DNA of 13,354 bases from Bacteroidales bacterium (GTDB lineage: Bacteria > Bacteroidota > Bacteroidia > Bacteroidales > UBA932), in NCBI GenBank assembly GCA_016291185.1, contig JAEFAI010000043.1, positions 1 through 13,354 on the forward strand, written 5' to 3'. Shown here one piece after another: positions 1 to 5,920 of this stretch (its first letter is position 1; each line of letters starts with the position of its first letter). Below the pieces are notes generated by a model. It was not told the origin of the DNA, ran no database searches, and worked only from the letters and a program-made list of their open reading frames with translations. A program made the translations under genes and the position numbers.

Positions 1-872
1 CCGGCGCGGCCCAGCAGGTGCCGCCACAGTCGGGCGGTCAGACCCGCGGGAGGCGTGCCGGCGGCCTGTTTCTGGGGATGCGCCGCAGCGGTCGCGCGGA
101 TCCATTCCCGGGCGGCAGCCTCGGGGGCGTCCAGCCAATTCACGAGCAGCGTGCCCGTGTAGCCATTCTCCGCCAGGTGGCGGGCGGCGTAGGACGACAG
201 GCGCAGCGTCGCAGGTCCGCTCACGCCCCAGTCGGTCAGCAGCAGGGTGCCCGCTGCGCGGAATTTGGACCCGGCCAAGGCCAGCGATGCCTGCTCCACG
301 ACCGTGCCCATCAGGGCGCGCAGGCCGGCGTCGGGAATCTTCAGGGTGAAGAGCGACGGCACGCAGGGCGTCACCTCGACACCTGCCGGCAGCAGCCGCT
401 CCAGCTTCTCGCGGGAGTTCCCGCCGACCGTCACGACGATGCGGTCGGCGTCCAGGTCCGCGACCCGCTCGACGGGCGCATTCAGCCGGACGCGCACGCC
501 CGCTTCCCGCAGGCAGCGCTCCAGCGTCCGCACAATCTGCATCGCGTCCTGACTGACGGGGAAGACGCACTGGTCCTCCTGGACCGTCAGGCGCACGCCC
601 TCGGCTTCGAACCAGCGCATCGTGTCCTCGTGGCTGAAGGCCGCCAGGGCACGCCGCATCAGCTGTTCGCCGCGCGGGTACACCTCGCCGAGGCGCTGCA
701 CATCGCGGAAGGAATTCGTCAGATTGCACCGGCCGCCGCCGGTCACTGCCACCTTGGCCAGCAGCTTCGCCCCGGCCTCATAGATCGTCACCTCGGCGTC
801 CGGCAGACGACGCTTCAGGCCGATGGCGCAAAAGCACCCGGCCGCCCCGCCGCCGATGATGGCTATTCTCAT
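1..872 (-). CDS. HI0933/YhiN-family NAD(P)/FAD-dependent oxidoreductase, 3' end cut by window edge
   Basis: This open frame runs from an ATG at 872 to the left window edge, giving about 290 residues of a family that is usually about 400 long, so roughly the last quarter is missing. The N-terminus MRIAIIGGGAAG is a Rossmann dinucleotide-binding glycine motif, followed by an acidic strand end (IYEAG). VAVTGGGRCNLTN (residues ~41-53) is the signature of the HI0933/YhiN flavoproteins. Further on, PSLFTLKIPD and LLLTDWGVSGPATLRLSSY (~235-255) match the conserved C-terminal half of this family in Bacteroidetes. Its start overlaps the stop of the upstream pterin gene by ATGA, so the two are probably translationally coupled. 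The physiological substrate of most family members is unknown; a flavin-dependent redox role is inferred, and a link to pterin metabolism is only suggested by the operon. Confidence 0.9.
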   Translation of the reverse strand, partial: MRIAIIGGGAAGCFCAIGLKRRLPDAEVTIYEAGAKLLAKVAVTGGGRCNLTNSFRDVQRLGEVYPRGEQLMRRALAAFSHEDTMRWFEAEGVRLTVQEDQCVFPVSQDAMQIVRTLERCLREAGVRVRLNAPVERVADLDADRIVVTVGGNSREKLERLLPAGVEVTPCVPSLFTLKIPDAGLRALMGTVVEQASLALAGSKFRAAGTLLLTDWGVSGPATLRLSSYAARHLAENGYTGTLLVNWLDAPEAAAREWIRATAAAHPQKQAAGTPPAGLTARLWRHLLGRA

Positions 873-1198
873 TTTTCGAAAGAAGCTTCGTTGCCAGCAG
901 ACTCCTCCACCTCGACCTTGTAGCACTGCGGGATCTGGTCGCAGATCCAGCGGGCGAGGTTCTCGGTGGTGGGGTTGAAGGGCAGGACTTCGTTGAGGTC
1001 GCGGTGGTCCAACGCTCCGCAGATGCGGTGCTCGATGTCGCAGAAATCGACCACCATCCCGTCGGCGTCCAGCTCCTCGGCCGCGCAATAGACGGTGATC
1101 TTCCAGTTGTGGCCGTGGTCCGGCTCCGTCTGCGTGCCGCCGGCGAAGGAGATATGGTGGCTGGCCGCCACCTCCAGGGTTTTCTTGACCTTATACAT
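869..1198 (-). CDS. QueD/PTPS-family paralog with ExxHGH motif, probable PTPS-III (folate branch)
   Basis: This encodes 109 residues of the 6-pyruvoyl-tetrahydropterin synthase fold (COG0720). Zinc-binding histidines are visible at H14 (AASHH) and in HGH (H28, H30). The LDHR segment and the pterin-anchoring Glu (VEES) near the C-terminus are kept. The catalytic Cys of QueD is missing: the aligned position is T24, and E25 gives the motif ExxHGH. From memory of the literature, Glu in place of Cys marks the PTPS-III subgroup, which turns dihydroneopterin triphosphate into 6-hydroxymethyl-dihydropterin and can replace FolB in folate synthesis. That assignment here is inference. The gene overlaps folE by 8 bp and the next gene by 4 bp. 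It aligns without gaps to the 109-residue paralog at 1781-2110. From LDHR to CYKV, 29 of 33 residues are identical, while the N-terminal active-site half differs. Confidence 0.88.
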   Translation of the reverse strand: MYKVKKTLEVAASHHISFAGGTQTEPDHGHNWKITVYCAAEELDADGMVVDFCDIEHRICGALDHRDLNEVLPFNPTTENLARWICDQIPQCYKVEVEESAGNEASFEK

Positions 1199-1784
1199 TG
1201 CCGCTCTTGTCGATGTAGCTCAGGAACTCGTTGCGCGTCTGGGCGTTGGTGCGGAAGGCCCCGGTGAGGTAGGTCGATGTCATCACGCCGCTCTTGCGCA
1301 CGCCGCGGCTCTCTTTGCACATGTGCCGGCCGCGCATCATCAGCGCCATGCCCAGCGGCGGGTTCTCCGTCCCGAGCGCCTCGGTCAGCATCTCCACCAC
1401 GTCGTGCACCAGGCGCTCCTGGACCTGCAGCCGCGCGGAGCAGTAGTCCACCACGCGCCCGATCTTGCTCAGTCCCAGGATACGGCCCTTCGGATTGGGC
1501 AGATAGGCGAACCAGTAGTCGCCGAAGAAGGTGCGGCAGTGGTGCTCGCACACGGAGTAGAAGGGGCCGCAGTCCACGACCATGTCGTCATAGATGATGC
1601 CGTCCTGCCCGTTGGGGAAGGTCGTCACTTTGGGGGCCTGGGCGGGGTCGTAGCCGCGGAACATCTCGCGGAACATCCGGATCATCCGATCCGGGGTGTC
1701 CACCAGGCCCGTACGCGTCGGGTCATCTCCGATGTATTCCAGCAATTCGCGGATATGCTGTTTGGCTTGTTCTTCGCTGATCAT
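1191..1784 (-). CDS. folE: GTP cyclohydrolase I
   Basis: This 197-residue protein converts GTP to 7,8-dihydroneopterin triphosphate and formate in the cytoplasm, the entry step to folate and to the queuosine precursor. The motifs of the family are all present: zinc-binding Cys in SVCEHHC (~78-84), GRILGLSKIGRVVDY (~100-114), QVQERL (~120-125), and HMCKESRGVRKSG (~153-165) with the second zinc Cys. Length is normal for a bacterial FolE (about 190-220). The ATG at 1784 overlaps the stop of the upstream queD by four bases, and its own end overlaps the next gene by 8 bp, so three pterin enzymes are translated from one transcript. It feeds both flanking QueD/PTPS paralogs. Assignment is firm. Confidence 0.97.
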   Translation of the reverse strand: MISEEQAKQHIRELLEYIGDDPTRTGLVDTPDRMIRMFREMFRGYDPAQAPKVTTFPNGQDGIIYDDMVVDCGPFYSVCEHHCRTFFGDYWFAYLPNPKGRILGLSKIGRVVDYCSARLQVQERLVHDVVEMLTEALGTENPPLGMALMMRGRHMCKESRGVRKSGVMTSTYLTGAFRTNAQTRNEFLSYIDKSGNV

Positions 1785-2110
1785 AACTCGTAAGTTGCGG
1801 TGTTGTCGGACGTCTCCTTGACGATGACCTTGTAGCAGTGCGGGATCTGTTCGCAGATCCAGCGGGCGAGGTTCTCCGCGGTGGGGTTGAAGGGCAGGAC
1901 CTCGTTGAGGTTGCGGTGGTCGAGCCGGTCGGTCACGCGCTCCTTGATGGTCTTGAAGTCCACCACCATCCCGTTCACGTCAAGGTCCCTGGACTTGCAG
2001 AAGACCTCGATTTCGTAGTTGTGTCCGTGCGGCCGGGCGCATTTCGTGGGGTAGTCCACCTCCAGGTGGTGGCTCGCCGCGATGCGGATTTTCTTGGAGA
2101 CATAGAACAT
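1781..2110 (-). CDS. queD: 6-carboxy-5,6,7,8-tetrahydropterin synthase QueD
   Basis: This 109-residue enzyme has the complete QueD active site: C24 in CxxxHGH (CARPHGHNY), zinc histidines H14, H28 and H30, the LDHR catalytic Asp-His pair, and Glu in VKET near the C-terminus. It is expected to make 6-carboxy-tetrahydropterin from dihydroneopterin triphosphate for queuosine/7-deazaguanine synthesis. The same frame stays open upstream to about 2518, but that extension runs antisense through the kinase gene. The start at 2110 (MFYVSKK) is chosen because it gives exactly the paralog's length and sits just downstream of a -7 promoter box. This is the first gene of the four-gene operon and overlaps folE by ATGA. 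No 7-cyano-7-deazaguanine genes (queC, queE, queF) are in the window. Confidence 0.92.
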   Translation of the reverse strand: MFYVSKKIRIAASHHLEVDYPTKCARPHGHNYEIEVFCKSRDLDVNGMVVDFKTIKERVTDRLDHRNLNEVLPFNPTAENLARWICEQIPHCYKVIVKETSDNTATYEL

Positions 2111-2117
2111 GATGCCG

Positions 2118-2125
2118 CAAAGATA
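2118..2125 (-). promoter_or_regulatory. Bacteroidota-type -7 box for the pterin operon
   Basis: On the minus strand this reads TATCTTTG, matching the TAnnTTTG consensus. It ends only 7 bases before the queD ATG at 2110, so the predicted transcript has almost no 5' leader. No TTTG was found at the usual -33 distance; the nearest (2138-2141) is only 12 bases away. Confidence 0.6.
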
Positions 2126-2173
2126 GAAAAATTGCTGCAAAATGAGTAACTTGCGCGAACAAGATAAACGGTC

Positions 2174-3028
2174 ATGAACACAATCAGGGTCATCAATCTG
2201 GAAGACTATGTTCTCACCGGCGGCGGGCGCTGGGGGGAAAGCTTCAACCATCGGGAGGAGCCCGATGTCATGATGAAGCTGTATGCTCTGGAGCAGAAGC
2301 AAATGGCGCTTGACGAGTATGACCGGGCCCGGAAAGTCTACGGGCTCGGGATCCCGACACCGGAACCGGGTGAACTCGTCTCGTCGCCAGACGGTCGCAT
2401 AGGGTTGATTTTCAGGAGGATGCCGGACAAGAAATCCTTTGCCCGGGCCGTCGGGGAGAACCCGGAGGCGGCCGAAGAACTTGCCTCCCGTTTTGCCTCC
2501 ATGTGCAAGGGGCTCCACGCAACGGCCGTTCCTGCGGGAATGTTCCCGTCAGCCCGGGAGACCTACCGCGGAGTCGTCAAGGATTCTCCCTTCCTGCCCG
2601 ACGAAGCCAAAGACAGGATCCTCCGCTTCATTGACAGGGTTCCCGAATCCTGCACGGCCCTCCACGGCGACATGCACTTCGGAAACGCGATCTTCTCGGG
2701 AGACAAGGCCTGGTTCATCGACCTGGGGGAATTCGGGCAGGGGAATCCGATGTTTGACTTCGGTATGGCCATGATCTCCATGAGCCTGCTCCGTGAGGAG
2801 GTCATGAAGGAAATGTACCATACGGACAAACCCACGTCCCTGCGGTTCTGGCACGCTTTCCTGAAGGCGTATTTCGGCCAGGACTGCCGGATCGATGAAA
2901 TCGAAGAGGAGATCAGGCCCTTCGTCGCCATCCGTGCCCTTTATATTCAGTCGCTGGAGGGCCGCATTGTCCCCCCGTTCCAGAAATGGGTCCTCGACGC
3001 GCTCGCGATGGGCAGCTTCGAGGCATAA
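2174..3028 (+). CDS. Aminoglycoside phosphotransferase (APH)-fold kinase, TIGR02172-like
   Basis: This encodes 284 residues of the APH/choline-kinase-like fold. The N-lobe has a glycine-rich stretch (GGGRWGES, ~16-23) and a likely ATP-binding lysine in VMMKLY (K35). The catalytic loop is LHGDMHFGN (163-171), with D166 as the catalytic base and N171 as a metal ligand. FIDLGEFG (181-188) supplies the DFG-equivalent D183. The overall pattern resembles the TIGR02172 group (described as a paralogous family in Fibrobacter), whose substrates are unknown. It should phosphorylate a small molecule; drug resistance cannot be concluded. It stands alone, divergent from the pterin operon with 63 bp between starts, and converges with hrpB with 4 bp between stops. 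Confidence 0.85.
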   Translation: MNTIRVINLEDYVLTGGGRWGESFNHREEPDVMMKLYALEQKQMALDEYDRARKVYGLGIPTPEPGELVSSPDGRIGLIFRRMPDKKSFARAVGENPEAAEELASRFASMCKGLHATAVPAGMFPSARETYRGVVKDSPFLPDEAKDRILRFIDRVPESCTALHGDMHFGNAIFSGDKAWFIDLGEFGQGNPMFDFGMAMISMSLLREEVMKEMYHTDKPTSLRFWHAFLKAYFGQDCRIDEIEEEIRPFVAIRALYIQSLEGRIVPPFQKWVLDALAMGSFEA

Positions 3029-3032
3029 TCCG

Positions 3033-5675
3033 CTATTTTCGTTTCACCCCCCGGACGGCTTCTGCTTCGAGCGGGTTGTCCGGCCAGGCATGCTTGGGAT
3101 AGCGCCGGCGCAGCTCTTTGCGGACCTCAAAGTAAGTTCCGCTCCAGAAGCTGCGCAGGTCGGCGGTCAGCTGGACGCTCTTGTACCCGGGGGATAGCAG
3201 CTCCATCAGCACGGGCCGGCGGCCGTCGTCCACGCGGGGGGTGTCCAGCAGGCCGAAGCACTCCTGCAGACGGACGCGCAGGATGGGGGCTTCGGCGCCC
3301 TGGCGGTATTCCACGCGGATGCGGCTGCCGGTTGGCACGGCGATGTGCGACGGCGCGAGCCGCTCCACGGCCTGCTGCTGACTGTAGTCCAGCAGGGACC
3401 AGAGGGCCGCGCAGAGGTCAATCTTCTTAAGTTCCGCGGCGGTGGTGGCGCGGCCCACAAAGGGCGGCAGCCAGTTTGGAGCGTTGCGCAGGACGGCCTC
3501 GGTGGAGAGGTCGGGCAGTTCCAACTCGGGGTGCCAGGCGGCCACGGCAGCGACCCGTCGCTGGAGGTTTCCGACCTCGTCGGAGAAATCCAGCATCGCC
3601 GTGCCGTCCTTCTGCGCCGCTTCGCAGATGGCCTGCGTCAGCAGCTCCCGGACGCCCTCGGAGAGGGGTTTTGCGTCTACCAGCAGGCTGCCGATACGAC
3701 GCTCGCGACGGGCGGTCGCGGCCCCGGCCTTGCTGTCCCAGGCCACGCGGTCGCGCGTGCGGATCAGCTCCGGCAGGTCCTCCGGGTCCACCGGGGCCGC
3801 GAGGAAGATGCGCCCCTCGCCGCCGGGCCGGACGCTCAGCGACGCCACGGCAATCCACTCGCAGGCGGCCAGCGCATCTTCCGGCGCGACGGCCGCGCGC
3901 TCGCCCGTCGCCAGCTGGAAATGGCCCCGTCCTTCGGGCAGCGCCTTTGCCACCCGCTCCGGGTACGCCGCCGCCAGCAACCGGCCGACCAGATACGGAT
4001 CCCTTTTGTCATTCGTCGGCTCCCTTTTTTCGTCCTTCGCCGACTTCTCCGCCAGCGCCCGGTACTGCTCCGCCATCTGGGCGATGCGCCCCCAGCGGCC
4101 GCTGCGTCCGGCGCGGTGCAAGGCGTCGAGGCGTGTGGTCAGCGACGCGTCTCCTTCGAGCGCCGCCAGCGGATCCCGCTCTTCCAGCAGCGCCGCGATC
4201 TCCGCCGCCAAGGATTTCTTTCCGTCCTTCGCCGGCATCCCTTTTCCGTCATTCGCCGGCTCCGACCGGCGAATCTCTTCCCGGGCACGCTGAGGCCCCA
4301 TTTTGTGCCCGGCGTCCGTTTCCAGACCCGAAGCGGCGAGGAGCATCTGCGCGATGCGGGGATGGCAGGGCAGCGCGGCGAGGGCCTGACCGTGCGGGGT
4401 GATGCGTCCGGCTTCGTCCAGGGCGCCCAGAAGTTCCAGCAGCTGCCGGGCCTGGGCTACGTGCGCGGCCGGCGGCGGGGTCAGCCACGGGAGCGCCGCC
4501 AGCTGGCTCTCGCCCCACGCCGCAGCGTCCAGTGCCGTCCCTGCGAGATCCGCTTCGAGGATCTCCGGGACACGCGTCGCGGCCAGGCGGGCCTGCGTGG
4601 CCGGGCTCCAAAGCCGGTAGCATACGCCTGGCGCCACCCGCCCCGCCCGGCCGCTGCGCTGGTCGGCCATGTCTCGGCTGATGCGCACCGTCTCCAGGCG
4701 GCTCAGGGCGTTCTGCGGGTCGAAGACCAGCCGTCGGCAGAAGCCGCCGTCTACGACCACCCGCACACCCTCGATGGTCAGCGAAGTCTCGGCAATGGGC
4801 GTGGACAGCACGACCTTCCGGCTCCCGGCCGGACTCGGCGCAATGGCCGCCCGCTGCTGCTCCGGCGGCAGCAGACCGTATAAAGGATATAGTGAAACGT
4901 CGATACCGTCCAGCAATTCCGCGCAGCGCCGGATCTCCCCCTCGCCGGGCAGAAACGCCAACACGTCGCCGTCGTGTTCCCGGAGCGCCACCCGCACCCA
5001 GTGCGCCACGCGCTCAGCCACATTTTCGGGCGTGGCCTCCTCCGGCGTATGCTTCACCTCCACCGGGAACATCCGCCCCGCGCTCTCGATGAGCGGGGCG
5101 TCCAGCTCCCGGCAGAGCGCTTCCGTGTCGATCGTCGCGGACATCAGCAGAATACGCAGGTCCGGCCGCAGCAACGACTGCGCCTCGCGCGTCAGCGCCA
5201 GGGCCACATCGCTCTGCAGGCTCCGCTCGTGAAATTCGTCAAAAATGACGACCCCGATGCCCTCCAGGGCCGGGTCGTCCACCAACATCCGCGTCAGGAT
5301 ACCCTCGGTCAGCACCTCGATCCGGGTTGCCGCACTCACGCGGCTCTCAAAGCGGATCCGGTAGCCGACCGTCCGGCCGACCGGCTCACCCAGCAGTGCG
5401 GCCATCCGCTCCGCAATCTGCCGCGCGGCAATCCGCCGCGGTTCCAGGATAATGATTTTTCCGTCATTCGCCGGATCCCCCTTTCCGTCATTCGCCGGCT
5501 CCCCTTTTCCGTCATTCGCCGGCTCCGACCGGCGAATCTCCTCCAGAATCGTCAGCGGCAGCACCGTCGACTTGCCGGCTCCCGGGGGTGCCGTGACTAC
5601 CAGCCGCGGCGAGCCCGCCAGCGCCTCGTTCACGGCGCCGGCGATCTCCATCACAGGCAGATCGACCGAAATCAT
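3033..5675 (-). CDS. hrpB: ATP-dependent helicase HrpB with three repeat-derived insertions
   Basis: This DEAH-family helicase has 880 residues from the ATG at 5675. A GTG at 5681 is in frame but overlaps the promoter -7 box. Motifs in order: Walker A PPGAGKS (~30-36), EPRRIAAR (Ia, ~78-85), DEFHER (~146-151), SAT (~179-181), QRSGRAGR (VI, ~339-346), then the HrpB C-terminal domain ending with SFWSGTYFEVRKELRRRYPKH (split here as SFWSGTY and RYPKH, ~842-862). HrpB is a DExH-box protein of bacteria whose exact role is not settled; RNA-related functions are usual. Oddities: three short peptides built of the unit GEPANDGK are inserted near residues 45-73, 466-487 and 544-560, at points where other HrpB proteins have short loops. 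All core motifs are intact, so the enzyme is probably active. Confidence 0.95.
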   Translation of the reverse strand: MISVDLPVMEIAGAVNEALAGSPRLVVTAPPGAGKSTVLPLTILEEIRRSEPANDGKGEPANDGKGDPANDGKIIILEPRRIAARQIAERMAALLGEPVGRTVGYRIRFESRVSAATRIEVLTEGILTRMLVDDPALEGIGVVIFDEFHERSLQSDVALALTREAQSLLRPDLRILLMSATIDTEALCRELDAPLIESAGRMFPVEVKHTPEEATPENVAERVAHWVRVALREHDGDVLAFLPGEGEIRRCAELLDGIDVSLYPLYGLLPPEQQRAAIAPSPAGSRKVVLSTPIAETSLTIEGVRVVVDGGFCRRLVFDPQNALSRLETVRISRDMADQRSGRAGRVAPGVCYRLWSPATQARLAATRVPEILEADLAGTALDAAAWGESQLAALPWLTPPPAAHVAQARQLLELLGALDEAGRITPHGQALAALPCHPRIAQMLLAASGLETDAGHKMGPQRAREEIRRSEPANDGKGMPAKDGKKSLAAEIAALLEERDPLAALEGDASLTTRLDALHRAGRSGRWGRIAQMAEQYRALAEKSAKDEKREPTNDKRDPYLVGRLLAAAYPERVAKALPEGRGHFQLATGERAAVAPEDALAACEWIAVASLSVRPGGEGRIFLAAPVDPEDLPELIRTRDRVAWDSKAGAATARRERRIGSLLVDAKPLSEGVRELLTQAICEAAQKDGTAMLDFSDEVGNLQRRVAAVAAWHPELELPDLSTEAVLRNAPNWLPPFVGRATTAAELKKIDLCAALWSLLDYSQQQAVERLAPSHIAVPTGSRIRVEYRQGAEAPILRVRLQECFGLLDTPRVDDGRRPVLMELLSPGYKSVQLTADLRSFWSGTYFEVRKELRRRYPKHAWPDNPLEAEAVRGVKRK
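3998..4043. repeat. Degenerate 24-bp repeat pair inside hrpB (insert 3)
   Basis: Two diverged copies of the GTCATTCGCCGG unit start at 4008 and 4032, exactly 24 bp apart. On the coding strand they give KDEKREPTNDK, a decayed version of the EPANDGK peptide. No inverted arm remains. It lies just before VGRLLAAAYPERVA, a conserved HrpB segment. Confidence 0.7.
4220..4274. repeat. 24-bp tandem repeat with inverted arm inside hrpB (insert 2)
   Basis: Two units (TTCCGTCmTTCGCCGG at 4220-4235 and 4244-4259) have a 24-bp period. The second is followed by a 6-base loop (CTCCGA) and CCGGCGAAT (4266-4274), which makes a perfect 9-bp hairpin with 4251-4259. It encodes EEIRRSEPANDGKGMPAKDGK on the minus strand. 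Confidence 0.85.
5459..5537. repeat. 24-bp tandem repeat (three units) with inverted arm inside hrpB (insert 1)
   Basis: TTCCGTCATTCGCCGG occurs three times, at 5459, 5483 and 5507, with an exact 24-bp period. The last unit forms a perfect 9-bp hairpin (5514-5522 with 5529-5537, loop CTCCGA). On the minus strand it encodes EEIRRSEPANDGK followed by GEPANDGK and GDPANDGK. It separates Walker A from motif Ia, where E. coli HrpB has only about six residues. Confidence 0.9.
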
Positions 5676-5680
5676 ACACA

Positions 5681-5710
5681 CAAAGGTACGGAATAATCTC
5701 CATCCTCAAA
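5681..5710 (-). promoter_or_regulatory. hrpB promoter, TTTG-N18-TACCTTTG
   Basis: Minus strand: TTTG at 5710-5707, an 18-base spacer, and TACCTTTG at 5688-5681. This fits the Bacteroidota sigma consensus. The box ends 5 bases before the ATG at 5675, so the transcript may start at or very near the initiation codon. Confidence 0.72.
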
Positions 5711-5765
5711 AATGGCCCGAACCGGTTCACCACAGGCCGGATGCCTGAGGTTTTGCGTAGGCGGG

Positions 5766-5877
5766 GCGTTTTTGATAATAATCTGGCGCTCAGTAAATTA
5801 CGAAAGTAACCGGGTACTCTGGTCCCCGGTTACTTTCAGAATAACCTTTATATCAGCGAGTTGCGAAAAACAGCGCC
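5766..5877. repeat. ~110-bp palindromic repeat, copy A
   Basis: The outer ends are inverted (GGCGTTTTT at left, AAAAACAGCGCC at right). The centre is a perfect 13-bp stem, GAAAGTAACCGGG (5802-5814) with CCCGGTTACTTTC (5825-5837), and a 10-base loop. Copies B and C share the size and design. It fills most of the 240-bp gap between the M56 gene stop and the hrpB promoter, and the hairpin lies 84 bp past the M56 stop, so it may also end that transcript. The rest of the gap (5711-5765, 5878-5920) shows no gene; 5882-5914 is very GC-rich. Confidence 0.75.
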
Positions 5878-5920
5878 GGCTGGGACCCGGGGCGGGAAGC
5901 GCCGGGGCCGTCCCCAAAAG

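Noticed and set aside
18..923. Plus-strand open frame of about 300 codons at the left edge
   Set aside because: It gives a low-complexity Arg/Gln/Ala-rich product and lies antisense to the FAD oxidoreductase, whose motifs are clear.
2111..2518. N-terminal extension of queD up to 2518
   Set aside because: It would run antisense through the kinase gene and across the promoter, and would more than double a protein whose paralog is exactly 109 residues.
2174..3028. Aminoglycoside resistance gene
   Set aside because: Only the shared kinase fold is seen; the sequence is closer to an uncharacterised group than to known resistance enzymes.
3345..4883. Long plus-strand open frame of about 512 codons inside hrpB
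   Set aside because: It is antisense to conserved helicase domains and its product shows no recognisable domain.
3998..5537. CRISPR array made of the 24-bp units
   Set aside because: The units are directly adjacent with no unique spacers, are few in number, and are translated in frame within hrpB.
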